A DNA stretch of 64,000 nucleotides from Haliclona indistincta. Lineage: Eukaryota > Porifera > Demospongiae > Haplosclerida > Chalinidae. Below the pieces are notes generated by a model. That model did not search any database and was not told the origin of the DNA. It was given only the letters and a program-made list of their open reading frames with translations. Positions 32,293-42,896 of this stretch are shown in pieces. How positions within the stretch are numbered: the stretch's first letter is position 1; each line of letters opens with the position of its first letter. The position numbers and the translations under genes are program-made. The DNA lies in the NCBI GenBank assembly GCA_964017065.1, contig OZ024790.1, forward strand, positions 6,747,422-6,811,421, given 5' to 3'.

Positions 32293-35200
32293 CTATACAG
32301 TTGGAGATAATGTTCTAAGGACAACATCATAATGCCCAGGGAGATATCTCAAATACATTGCTCTTTGTGTTCTGTCATCGGGCAAGGTTCTATCAACAGA
32401 ATGTGGACTAAACCTGTACCAATTTTGATCTTGAGTACTGTAGGTAAAAATGCAAGTGTTGATGAGATGAGATAAGGTTATTATCTCAATGTCAGAGCCC
32501 CAAGTTTCATTTTGATTCATTTTAGTGTGCTCTATGTACTGTTGTACACTTGAGTAACCTGCAAACAAATCATACTGGTGAGCATACAACAGATGGGAGA
32601 TTGCTACCATATGATCTAATATAGCTTGGCGTACTGCCATGTGCTGAGCTTGTGAACCAGTGATCACATATGAAAAGGAACGGAACATACAGTTCCCGTC
32701 ACCAACTATGTCTTTAGTATGGTTGTGATCAGGTGGAGTGAGAGGCACACTAGCACCACCACCTCTGTGTCTGGGTGGTGGATGATGGTGTTCTAGACCA
32801 AGAGTAGCGCAAGCGTTTTGTTGCCAATCTAAGTCTACAGGATAGTAGTTGTACGGCCATCTTTGTGTATGTGCTGGATCAAATGACCCTGCAATTAAGC
32901 AATCATCATTTTGTGTACTGGCAGTAGTGTGAAGTTGCTTGTTAGGAGCACTACTATTACAAGCTCTTTTGGCTGGTTTAGCAGTTTGAACAGGGGCAGT
33001 GCTAATTCGTTTACGCTGAGTGCCCAGGGTGCTAACAGGTATTGTTTGTTGCTTGGTAGTGGTTTGTGAGCATTTTATTTTCTTGCTGGGAACAACCACA
33101 GTATCTACTTGGTCAGTATCAGGTTTTCCAACAAGCTTACGTTTAGAAGCCTGTTGAACAGGAATGGTGTACAGAGGAAGATCAGGTCTATACATTTTAC
33201 GTAGACGATTATACTCCTCTAAAGATCGATTGCTGACTATAATGGACTTTGGATCAAATGAGAGGAGATGCAAGCCTGTGAGTGATCTTACTCTAGACAA
33301 AGCAACATAAGCCATTGCAGCACAAAAAACTTTATCCGACAGATCAATAATGGCATGGTCCAGGGACAATCCCTGTGACTTGTGTATAGTAACAGCATAT
33401 GCCAAAATCAACGGAAATTGTTCTCGACGAACATAGTAGTTTTTCATAACGACGAATCTGCTCTTGACCCTTTCAACCTGATATGGGTTAGTCAAGTGAT
33501 CAAATTGTACAGTTACAAATTGTTTAGTTATTGCAGTAACTGTACCTAACGAACCATTGACAAGACCTTTCTTTGTGTCAATGTTACGGCGTAACATAAC
33601 ACGTGCTCCAATAGCTAACACTAGAATACTTTGCAGTCCTCCAGTCATGTTGCAATCATGGTTTAATTTATGGAGTTGTTTGTTAGCGGTTTTTGTCCAC
33701 TTTAGTTTACTGACAGTTTCGTCAACATCATCAGTACATTCTAGCTCAAATGATTTACCAGGAAGAGATTTGAGCATTTTATTGTTTAGCTCGTCACATT
33801 GCTTGCGTGTAGGGAAAAATGTTACTACCATTATCCCTTGTTGTTGCAACTCAGCAATTTTCTCAGTCAACGAGCAAGTAAACACTCTTGATTGGAGAGT
33901 GCTTATGGTGGAGCTTGTAACTTCACCAATTCTAATACCATTAAGCAGCGTTGCATAGTCTTTATCACCTTTCTGACGCTCATTGATGGTTAGCTCATCG
34001 TATACAACAGTTTCTTCCCATATATTGGGAGCGGTTGCACTGCCTATTCTGTACTTGACTACAGTGTCAGGTACAGCTGAAAATACTGGTTGACCACCAA
34101 CAGGCTCAAGTTGAAGCAAATCACCGAAAACAATCATATTTCGTGCTCCAAAGTAGTCAACACCTCCATATAGCTCATTCAAACGTAGATGAATGTATGC
34201 TAGATTGAGGCTACTGACCATAGAAATTTCATCTACAATGAATAATTTCACATTACGCAGAGCTGTTTTCATTACTTTGTGTGCAGCTTTTGGTAAAGAC
34301 CAATGAACGGCTGACCTACCCCCGTGCTGGACAGGTAGCTGAAATAACCGGTGGATAGTCATGCCACCAACATTAAAAGCAGCTAAGCCTGTTGGTGCAG
34401 TTATGGCACATGAGCAATCAGTACTAGGCCACAATTGAGCTACAAATGCTTTTATTGTCTCGATAAGAAATGATTTACCTGTTCCAGCGACACCTGTGAC
34501 AAACATGCACAATGGAGGTAAGTCACAAGAACAATCATTTGTTTCATGTTGTTGCACGTGAATCATATGCTCTTTGACTTTGTCAAATATTCGCCTCTGA
34601 TCTGCATTCAACATGTTGGTCCTATCGGAAAGACTAAGTGTGTCTTCACACTTAGTGACCATGCTTACAGCATCCTGCATTGCAGCAACTGCTTCACAGA
34701 TTAGCTGTGGCTCACTATCAACCTTTTGCTCTGGACAATCAGATTGTCTGGCTTCATTGATTAGTTTAACACTACGATTACATTCAAGCATCTGCTGTAA
34801 TCGAGTGTGGTGAGTCAAGCAACGGTTTTCACCAGTGTCAGGAAAATGACGATTAAATGCTTCTTCAGCAGTTTCGTCTTCTAGTAAAAGCTCACTCTCA
34901 TTTCGGAAAGGCACAAAAAGCATGATTAGAGAATAGTAATAATCTTCTTTCTGATTTTCATTTCTCAAATCATACAACTTGTGATTGGGTAACACAGGTT
35001 TGCCGCGCCTTTTGAATTCAGTTTGTTTGACACCTTTGACAATAGTGTGATACCAAGTGTAATTAGCGACAATGTCGTAAAGACACACGTCCTCAAGCTT
35101 ATCGGGACGATCGGGATAGTATGTGTCTACAAGATTCGACTCAAATAAATCCTCACTATCAGGATCTGACTTTGAAAGCTCCGTCAAAGCTGCGTGACTT

Positions 35201-38200
35201 TTGAGTCGTCGATTTCGTTTGTGAGGCATAGATACATTTACAAACTGTATTGCTTCCGATTTTTCAGTCAAGTGGTCACCCAACAACAAATCAGCAGCCT
35301 CATACAAACCACACTCTCGTGAGCTCAAAGCTTTCATTCCAAATTTGTAGAGCTTGCTATAAATGCTCTTACTGTCTTGGATTTCTCTCCAAATGTCTTG
35401 CATGTTGCTTCTTTCTGCTTTAGTGACATACCCACTAACGTAATGTGCTAATGCAAGAGAAGACTCTGACACAAACTGTATGTCAATGTTAGCTTTCCAC
35501 AATAACAGAATCAGAGGATTATAGTCATTCACTCTAACCTCTGACTCTGTCCGTGGAAGTTCGTAGATTTTCTTACGAGTTTTAAGAGAGTCTTCTACAG
35601 AGTGCACAATACCTGTTTCACAAGCCGGACGAGGAAAGCCAAACTTACAGTAAGTTATGAACGTACCGCCCACCTTTCGTCTGCGCTTGCAATATGCACT
35701 ACACTTATGCATTTGATATCTTGTGACGAGCTCATGCAATTCAGGACTGGTTTTCTTGTCAGGTATGTGACAAGTAACCCTTTCCTGGATCCATTTCAAT
35801 ACAATAGCTGAGTCATCACAGCCAATAACAGGTGCGTCTTTTATCCACAACAGGACGTGGTAATGAGGTGCACCTCTGGCTTGATACTCCTTCTTCCAGT
35901 AGAAGTGCTCTACTTCACCCAATATCTGACCTTTACATATGACAGTGCGAAAGAAGGCATGAAATTTCTCAGAAAATTTTCGAGAAACTGATATAGGATC
36001 TTCTGTGCAAAGTCTTCCTATATCGTAACTTGGAGGGACATTGTTTACCTTCCTGAGGTAACGAGCCATGTCACTCCACTCATATTCAGCACAACTGAAT
36101 GTGAGAAACAATGTTGGTGATCCCCAGTTACGCACCATGCACTTGAGATCACTCTTACGCTGCCACCAGTACTGTTTGCTACCGCGTACTGACTGAAGCA
36201 TTGTGAAGAGGCTTGCTTCTAACCGTTCATCAGAGGCTTCAACCTTAGCTAGTAGCTGCTTAACAGACATAGCAACTCCTCGTGAGGAATGAAGGACATT
36301 GTAGACGCCGTTACCTACTTCACGTAGGGTTTTTTGATTCAGTAGATAAAAAACATATGAAGCATCTTTGCGAAATCGCGAGTCTTTGTTATGCAAAAGT
36401 TGTTTGACAAACTCGCTAAAGGTCAATGTGATTTCTTTGTTGCGAGGATGATTCTCACCAAATTGCCCGTTTGGGTAGAGTACAGGAAAGCACATAACAT
36501 CCAAGTCTTTCAATCTACTGTGAATAGGTGCTTCTGTAACATTAACCAACTTGTATTGGTCTATGTCAGAAACAGTTGGAATCTGATTATCTAAATACCT
36601 AATAGTATAGGACTGATAACCAGCTATATCGTCAGCAGTAGCCTTATCTAGCATCCTAGTGGTTGCATTGTTAGCCACTTCGATTACTTTTTGTGTAGTT
36701 TCATCGAGGCTGTCTGCTTCTACTGACTTATAAAGTTTGTGAATCTCTTTCAGCTTTCTTATAGCTGCTTTCACACGGTCTATATTGACCAGAGATCTCC
36801 AAACAACATTAGCTTTTGTGGGTTTACCATTCACTAGTATGTACAATTCTGGTGATGCAACACCAGACTTTGCTGATCCTTCAACATTGGACAGCGTTTC
36901 ACACGTTTTATTGAATGGTAAAGGCAGAAAAAACACACTACCCTTGCAAGCTTTCAATGAGTTGTACACAGGCACTTTGCAGGTGTATGTGCCTAATCTA
37001 ACTACTGTCTGAAAGCATTTAGCAAGCTGAATGAACTGTTTGCTAAGGGCATCGAGTTTATCAAGCTCAGATGGAATGGGTACAGTTTCCAAACCATTTA
37101 AAACACATCGTGGTGGCAATACATCGGCTTTGATTTTGGGTTTACAGTAGCTACACATATAGAGAGTTTCATCCTCGCCTGGAGGAGTGTGCTTCAGTAT
37201 ATAGTCTACTAGCTCTGACCCAATGTCCGAATCAAAATGCTTTGAGAAGTTGGCTTTTGTGACAGATTTTCTCTGAAACAAACATCGACAGCTACAACAC
37301 ACATTTTCAGCATCGTCATTCCACTCTTTCTCAAGTTTGGATATGACTAGAGCATGCTGTAACTGCAAGGTGGTTTCTAAGTTGAGCACTCTAAAAAACG
37401 AGTTGTTTATTGAGGAGCCTTCGTCACCAACAAAATCATTAGTTGTTAGCAAATCGTCAAAGCTCTTTCCAGTTGCATAAAGTAAATGGTTGAAATCACC
37501 TTCGCCTAGGGCACGATCAATGCCAGCAAGGGATTCGTGACTTGCCTTTGCACGATATACTCCACGCATAAACGTTCTCAGTACTTTATGATGTGCTGAA
37601 GCTGCTCGTAAAATACGAAGCTCACTATTACACATACTACCAGTTTGATGACATGCCAAAGAATGACCCATCATTTGGCGTTCATTTGGGCAGTCATCGC
37701 ATGACTGTAATGCTTGTCGTAACTCATGCATTGGAAGAGTAAAGGCATTCTTTAGTCTAACAATTGCATTGACTTCATCATCAGTGATTGGCTTACAATC
37801 ACTGGTACACGGACATTCATCACGAGGCTGGCTGGACGGATCAATACGATCAGGCACATCTGAATCGTCATCATCCTTTACATACGATGCTTCATAGAAG
37901 TATGGATCACATGAGTTTTTGTGATGAATGCCTTCACCAAAGTCATCTCTGCTTTTGATACTCTTCGCATTGATACTTTTAGCAGATTTGATCAATTCAG
38001 CAGCATATTCCTTACGCTTCTTTAAGGCTTCATGAACCAGCCTACGAGCTGCTATTCTACATGCAACACGATAAGAGATTTTAGTAGCCAATCGCTTTGC
38101 TATAGGCTGCTCTTTAAAAGCTTTCATAACCTCGGTTCTTGCTTTACGATTTGCTAGTAATTCCCTCATTACTTCATTGATGTACATTTCCTTTACACTA

Positions 38201-38709
38201 GATTTTGGAGGAGACAAATAGTATTTGTTTCTCCTAGTGTGGGAAATGATTTCTTTATGTTTAGCATAGTACGCCATACAAGCTTGTGTCTTAACCTTCG
38301 TGTTTTTGAGATACCAAACACGTGATGACACTTTCTTCTGATGCGAACTATTACGGTACTTTGCCCTACGTTGTGCTTTGATTTTATCTGATTTACTATG
38401 GTACCTGGACAAAGCAGCAACCTTCTTGGCAGTTGAATCTTTCAAATAAGCCTGCTTTGCAGCCAGTTTTTTAGTCTCCGGGTTTTTGTGATAAGCTTGC
38501 TTTGCAGCAATCTTTGACGCCAGTTTTTTAGTCTCCGGGTTTTTGTCATATGCCTGCTTTGCAGCAATCTTTGACACCAATTTCTTAAGCTGAGGATTCT
38601 TGTCATAGGCCTTCTTCGAAGCAATTTTAGATGCTGCTAGTATTTTATATCTATTCTCTCCATAACGTTGCTGATCATATGTGTGTTTTCTACGTGTTTT
38701 ACTAGGCAT
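32293..38709 (-). CDS. Helitron Rep-helicase polyprotein with OTU domain, intact
   Basis: One uninterrupted frame of about 2,140 codons. Start chosen at 38709 (MPSKTRRKHTYDQQRYG); the frame opens upstream to a Met at 38784. N-terminus: about six Lys/Ala-rich repeats (IAAKQAYDKNPETKKLA). Centre: Helitron-like Rep region with the HUH motif RGAPHYHVLLW (near 35870) and the two-tyrosine motif HYVSGYVTK (near 35440). Then a PIF1/RecD-type SF1 helicase: GVAGTGKSF (near 34485), APTGLAAFNVGG, IVDEISM (near 34225), GDLLQLEPVGG, HKSQGLSLD and VALSRVRS. C-terminus: OTU cysteine protease with GDGNCMFRS (near 32690) and GHYDVVL (near 32345), so Asp, Cys and His are present. It catalyses rolling-circle transposition; the OTU role is unknown. 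No stop or frameshift, so probably recent and possibly active. Confidence 0.93.
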   Translation of the reverse strand: MPSKTRRKHTYDQQRYGENRYKILAASKIASKKAYDKNPQLKKLVSKIAAKQAYDKNPETKKLASKIAAKQAYHKNPETKKLAAKQAYLKDSTAKKVAALSRYHSKSDKIKAQRRAKYRNSSHQKKVSSRVWYLKNTKVKTQACMAYYAKHKEIISHTRRNKYYLSPPKSSVKEMYINEVMRELLANRKARTEVMKAFKEQPIAKRLATKISYRVACRIAARRLVHEALKKRKEYAAELIKSAKSINAKSIKSRDDFGEGIHHKNSCDPYFYEASYVKDDDDSDVPDRIDPSSQPRDECPCTSDCKPITDDEVNAIVRLKNAFTLPMHELRQALQSCDDCPNERQMMGHSLACHQTGSMCNSELRILRAASAHHKVLRTFMRGVYRAKASHESLAGIDRALGEGDFNHLLYATGKSFDDLLTTNDFVGDEGSSINNSFFRVLNLETTLQLQHALVISKLEKEWNDDAENVCCSCRCLFQRKSVTKANFSKHFDSDIGSELVDYILKHTPPGEDETLYMCSYCKPKIKADVLPPRCVLNGLETVPIPSELDKLDALSKQFIQLAKCFQTVVRLGTYTCKVPVYNSLKACKGSVFFLPLPFNKTCETLSNVEGSAKSGVASPELYILVNGKPTKANVVWRSLVNIDRVKAAIRKLKEIHKLYKSVEADSLDETTQKVIEVANNATTRMLDKATADDIAGYQSYTIRYLDNQIPTVSDIDQYKLVNVTEAPIHSRLKDLDVMCFPVLYPNGQFGENHPRNKEITLTFSEFVKQLLHNKDSRFRKDASYVFYLLNQKTLREVGNGVYNVLHSSRGVAMSVKQLLAKVEASDERLEASLFTMLQSVRGSKQYWWQRKSDLKCMVRNWGSPTLFLTFSCAEYEWSDMARYLRKVNNVPPSYDIGRLCTEDPISVSRKFSEKFHAFFRTVICKGQILGEVEHFYWKKEYQARGAPHYHVLLWIKDAPVIGCDDSAIVLKWIQERVTCHIPDKKTSPELHELVTRYQMHKCSAYCKRRRKVGGTFITYCKFGFPRPACETGIVHSVEDSLKTRKKIYELPRTESEVRVNDYNPLILLLWKANIDIQFVSESSLALAHYVSGYVTKAERSNMQDIWREIQDSKSIYSKLYKFGMKALSSRECGLYEAADLLLGDHLTEKSEAIQFVNVSMPHKRNRRLKSHAALTELSKSDPDSEDLFESNLVDTYYPDRPDKLEDVCLYDIVANYTWYHTIVKGVKQTEFKRRGKPVLPNHKLYDLRNENQKEDYYYSLIMLFVPFRNESELLLEDETAEEAFNRHFPDTGENRCLTHHTRLQQMLECNRSVKLINEARQSDCPEQKVDSEPQLICEAVAAMQDAVSMVTKCEDTLSLSDRTNMLNADQRRIFDKVKEHMIHVQQHETNDCSCDLPPLCMFVTGVAGTGKSFLIETIKAFVAQLWPSTDCSCAITAPTGLAAFNVGGMTIHRLFQLPVQHGGRSAVHWSLPKAAHKVMKTALRNVKLFIVDEISMVSSLNLAYIHLRLNELYGGVDYFGARNMIVFGDLLQLEPVGGQPVFSAVPDTVVKYRIGSATAPNIWEETVVYDELTINERQKGDKDYATLLNGIRIGEVTSSTISTLQSRVFTCSLTEKIAELQQQGIMVVTFFPTRKQCDELNNKMLKSLPGKSFELECTDDVDETVSKLKWTKTANKQLHKLNHDCNMTGGLQSILVLAIGARVMLRRNIDTKKGLVNGSLGTVTAITKQFVTVQFDHLTNPYQVERVKSRFVVMKNYYVRREQFPLILAYAVTIHKSQGLSLDHAIIDLSDKVFCAAMAYVALSRVRSLTGLHLLSFDPKSIIVSNRSLEEYNRLRKMYRPDLPLYTIPVQQASKRKLVGKPDTDQVDTVVVPSKKIKCSQTTTKQQTIPVSTLGTQRKRISTAPVQTAKPAKRACNSSAPNKQLHTTASTQNDDCLIAGSFDPAHTQRWPYNYYPVDLDWQQNACATLGLEHHHPPPRHRGGGASVPLTPPDHNHTKDIVGDGNCMFRSFSYVITGSQAQHMAVRQAILDHMVAISHLLYAHQYDLFAGYSSVQQYIEHTKMNQNETWGSDIEIITLSHLINTCIFTYSTQDQNWYRFSPHSVDRTLPDDRTQRAMYLRYLPGHYDVVLRTLSPTV

Positions 38710-39373
38710 GATTACTATACAAGAACTAACCTTTCCAAAACAATTATTGAACTTACAACTCTCTTCAGTGACAGATCGAGACACGAGACGACGAACCCAA
38801 AACCAAATCCAAACTTCGGTGAGGCAAAAGTAGAATCAACAGTCGCAATCTTCTGAAATGGACGGACTCTGACGGACAGGTAGAGCAGCAGAAACACAAG
38901 AGCAGACAGCAAAAGTAGAAGCCACTCAAAGACAACATGTGCGAGCTCACGTTACATCACGTGCGTATTTTAAATGGCGTCATACACATTGCTAGCTACA
39001 GCTCGTGATCGTGAAGTCCGCTAGAATAAAACTTTCATTTCGCTAAAAACTAAGTTCAAAAGGCACATGCCAGAAGAATTTCAAGACTATTCGTGGGTGT
39101 TTAGCCAAGCACAGTATTTGTGTTAAGGCGCTAGACGAGTGGAAAGAAAGAAAGAAGAAAACGAAGATGACGAAAGTCGATTTTCACCGTTTTCAGGTTC
39201 GTCACTTTAGTAACAATTTCGAGCAATCTCCTTGCTACTGTACGATGGGGCAACGCCAGATAGCAGATTTAAGTGTCTTTTGATGTATAAAATTCATCAC
39301 CAGGCGAAATATCAGCGTTTGAACGCTAATACATGTATGTAGCCGCCATCTTTTTTTCTTGTTCAACCCTACA

Positions 39374-39399
39374 TAGGGAGGCACTACCGTGCCTCCCTA
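39374..39399. other. terminal hairpin of the 9.2-kb insertion
   Basis: TAGGGAGGCAC - TACC - GTGCCTCCCTA, a perfect 11-bp stem with a 4-nt loop, ending at the insertion border. Read on the plus strand the end is CTAA followed by T, which resembles a Helitron 3' CTRR|T terminus, but the gene runs on the minus strand. Confidence 0.65.
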
Positions 39400-39407
39400 A
39401 TACTTAC

Positions 39408-41133
39408 AGTTTCCAAATATACAGGATGAGAGTATAGCAGCTGATGTCTGTACAATAAGGTTTTCCTCAGTTCCAGGTGTAGCTAGATTACACACAATTG
39501 GCACTACTAGAGGGAACAGTATCCCCATTGTACCAAATGCCTGTAACAACACTCTTGAGCTCACTGGTCCTCTCTATATAAGTCACTTACTGATCCTGTA
39601 GTGTACGCCATGAAGTACCCTATGATGGTAGTTAGTGCTGGGAAATACTCAGCTCGCAGACTCCCCCCTCTTAGACTAAGTGAGATGAAGTTACTAGTCT
39701 GAATGTCCTGAGAGAGAGAAAGAGAGATAGAGCGAGCGAGCGAGAGATAGAGCGAGCGAGAGAGAGAGAGAGAGAGACAGAGAGAGAGGGAGGGAGAGAG
39801 AGGGAGGGAGAGAGAGGGAGAGAGAGAGAGACAGAGAGAGAGAGAAAGAGAGAGAGGATAAGAGGGTGTATAGCTCACAGCAATGACAGCTCCTAGAGCC
39901 CAGGCCAGCAGCAGTATGATGAGCGGCTCCATCACTTCCTTGATACCTTCTACCCATGCCTGAGACCCACAGAACATCATGTGACCGTCACATGACCAGG
40001 GCTAACCTCCATGACCTCCTTGAGGTTCATGATACACTGCCCCATCAGCATCACCAGTAGCACTAGTGTAGCCAGGGAGCAACTCCAGATTAGAGCAGAG
40101 ATAGCGTCACCATTACTGAATATGTTCACCACTGACATCTCTATCCTGTAATAGAGAGGTAACCTTGAGTTACCATGGAGTGAAGCAGTGAGTCACTGTA
40201 CGTTGTGTTAGTGTCTTGTGGATCAGGTAGTTGGCTGTTCTTGTATAGTATGGTATAGTAACCACTGAGTACCATTCCTACAAACGTAACTACTATTACA
40301 ATCAGGAATGGTATCACTGCATTGAACCTAATGAAACATGACATTGAACAACATGTTAACCATCCCACGAGCCTTACCAGCGATGAGGAACCCCTTGCTT
40401 AGGCGATAAAGGACCTGAAGATATTCAAATATTCACTGGACCCCACAGTACCTCATGAAGCTCACCTTCAAACAAGGCATCATCTGTGCCTTCATGTGGT
40501 GTGTCAGACACATTAGTACCTAGTTGTTCATCATCACAACTCTTATCAACCAACACGTCAGTGATCGTTGCTGTGCTCCTCAACGACTCCTTCTCTACAG
40601 TCAGCATTGGTCCGAAGTCTCGATTGAGGACACACACTATCACCACACACGCTACCATTAGTAGAGGCAAGAAACGATATACTGCAGTGAGAGAGAGAGA
40701 TGAGGCATGAATAGCAGTGTATGCGTGTGTGAGCGATTACGTACACAGGGTCTTGGCGACTATAATGAATTGATCTTCTTTGATGGTACAACCAACCAAT
40801 CCAGAGGAGACATAACCGATTTGAGCACCAACCCAACTGTGGAACAAAGCATAGATAATCAGGTGACGCACTCTGTGGGGTGTTCTAGCAAACCATGAAA
40901 TAGGCACAAAGCTCGCCATTGAGGGTGCCATTGACTGAATTATGAATGCAAACTTATTCTTGCTAACGCCGGCAGTTTGCATGACCTGTGTGTACAGGGT
41001 GACGCACATACATCTTACACTAGTAGGTGTGGTCAACAGTACCTTCCTCATGCTGTTTCCTGTAATCAGTATTGGGGTATAGTCACCGAAAAATATTAGA
41101 AATGACATTAACATTACCATAATACATGCTCGA

Positions 41134-41189
<56 letters not shown>

Positions 41190-42406
41190 CATTGGCTCAG
41201 ATTAGTCCTAGCTGTACTTACTTGCGACGAGAGTTTGCAAATCGGCTGACAAGCTTAGCCATACCCAATCCTCCACCAGAACGCTGAAATAGAGACAGTG
41301 TATGTGTGAGTGTACTCACTATGTTACCTGCACTATTCCTATTAATCCAGCCATGAAGAATGTAGTTACCACAATCTATAGCAAGCAGTGAACAAGGTGA
41401 CGACATCATGCGATCAACTCATATACTCACCGCTGCATGATCGTGATCAGCCATTGCGTTAACAAAGTGAGTGTCTGTGAGAATAAAAGAGATTGTCAGC
41501 TAATGGTAAGCAACATGAGGGAGAGTGAACCTAGTGTTCTCATGATGGCGGTTAGTGGGTTGTATTGCTCAGCTTTAGACAGACATAAAAAATTTAGATA
41601 TAGTTTCAAAATCTGCTAACTAACCAAGAAAAGCACATAACCAAATGCCAATAAGAAGAGCTATCAGAACTTGCCTGATAAATGAACAGAGTAAAAAGTG
41701 AGTGGGTGGGTGGGTGAGTACCTGAAGACGATAGCTACAATAGCAGTGATGATGGGAGGGAAGACAGTCAACCAGCCAGGAATAACCAGGTTAGTCTGTG
41801 ACCAATGGCAGGATAGTGGCGACAAAGTTTGCGACTTACCTTCTCTAGTGGTGGGCATATCATTTCCTCCGTGTCGGTATCAAATACTTCAATCACTAGA
41901 GTATGGTAACCCTGCATGAGATAGTCAAGTTGTACACTGCCTCTCCACAGCTAACCTCACCAGTGAATCAACAGATAGGTTAGCACCGCTCACAGTATAC
42001 GGTATGACCACTCCATTCTCACGTGACGTGAAGTAGCCTGACTCCAGTGTGCCTGCATTGTGTCAGATAAGCTAAATATAAACAGAATCATTAATTTAAA
42101 GCTAGCTACCAACCATTCTTACTGTCTTTCAGACTAACAGTGACAATCAGTGACTCTGGTATGGGAGCTGTTTCATTCAGAAATGGTGGAACAGTCACTG
42201 TGATTTGAAACGGCACACTAAAAATGTCAAAGATCATTGATGTCAGTAGTCGACATTAATTTTGTGAGTGATCGTAACGCTAACCCGTCTAGCAGGACCA
42301 CAGGGAAAGTGGCTGATATACAGCTGACATTGCCCTCGCTAGCTGAGCACGTAGACACCACTGTTGTCGCCAGCAACGTCAGAACAATCCACTGATTATA
42401 ATCCAT
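39408..42406 (-). pseudogene. NhaC-type Na+/H+ antiporter, copy 1, truncated by insertion
   Basis: Secondary Na+/H+ exchanger, NhaC family. Start ATG at 42406 (MDYNQWIVLTLLATTVVS, a signal-like helix). Exons on the minus strand: 42285-42406, about 42115-42217, about 41958-42051, 41841-41911, 41722-41795 (IPGWLTVFPPIITAIVAIVF), 41625-41674, about 41532-41572, about 41434-41475 (MADHDHAA), about 41334-41382, about 41222-41285 (RSGGGLGMAKLVSRFANSRR), about 41045-41130 (FFGDYTPILITGNSMRK), then on to 39408-39542 (GTMGILFPLVVPIVCNL, LSSCIFGNC). GGGLG and FFGDY.. match the conserved NhaC core, where bacterial relatives have FFDDY. The next exon is stranded at 29848-29930 and the terminal exon seen in copy 2 is not found, so a full protein is unlikely. 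The break lies 7 nt into an intron with an intact donor GTAAGTA. Confidence 0.75.
39716..39862. repeat. GA-rich repeat at an antiporter 3' splice site
   Basis: Imperfect GA/GGGA/GAGC tract. On the sense strand it is a TC-rich tract ending in CTCAG at the acceptor of the exon TSNFISLSLRGGSL. A similar shorter tract is in copy 2 at 54228-54300, and another lies at 41131-41192 before the ACIMVMLM exon. Confidence 0.85.
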
Positions 42407-42409
42407 ACC

Positions 42410-42896
42410 GCCCAGTCAAACCGCCGGTGTCTCGAAATACGTACAAACAGGAGCGCATAAAAGAAAGGAGCGATTTAGTCTGGCCGCTGCCCCTCCCCTC
42501 CTTGTATTAGTGAGTGGGTGGTGGACGGCGTGCAAACAATGCCTTCATAGTTCCCAACCGACCAATCAGATTCTACTGCTCAAGATCTTGAGCAGTAATA
42601 TTCATGGCTCATGGGCTGGGCGCCTGGTTTGATCGTAAAGCAAAAACCAAAGATCGATGCAGAGAGCAGGAGAAATGAGTTCTGAGTGGATAATAAATTA
42701 ATAATAAGAGCTATTAGTTTAGGACACGCTCAGCAAAGCAGTCAGAGTTGATAACTAATAGAATAAAGATGTGATTGTCACAGTAATTATACTAGCAATT
42801 TTATCAAACACAACTAATAACCATGACTGATCAATCAATAAAATTACTAGTTCAGATCTTCACTGCAGTATAGTCAAAATAACTATACATGATCAT
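42410..42896. promoter_or_regulatory. antiporter 5' flank and receptor 3' flank
   Basis: Contains the upstream region of antiporter copy 1. The block 42421-42535, including GGAGCGATTTAGTCTGGCCG, and a palindromic CTCAAGATCTTGAG near 42580-42593 recur upstream of copy 2 (about 56880-57015), so promoter sequence was duplicated with the gene. No TATA box is obvious. Confidence 0.4.

Larger units (their letters stand above)
30181..39399. mobile_element. 9.2-kb insertion in antiporter copy 1 (Helitron-bearing)
   Basis: Flanks ATCATGTAAGCT (to 30180) and ATACTTACAGTTTCC (from 39400) are contiguous at 53906-53929 in antiporter copy 2, which is the empty site. At most one base (A) is duplicated, as expected for Helitrons. 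Inside are a palindromic element at the left edge, about 1.6 kb of AT-rich DNA, the Helitron gene and a perfect 11-bp stem hairpin at the right edge. The insertion may be composite, since the left edge coincides with the palindromic element. Confidence 0.75.
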
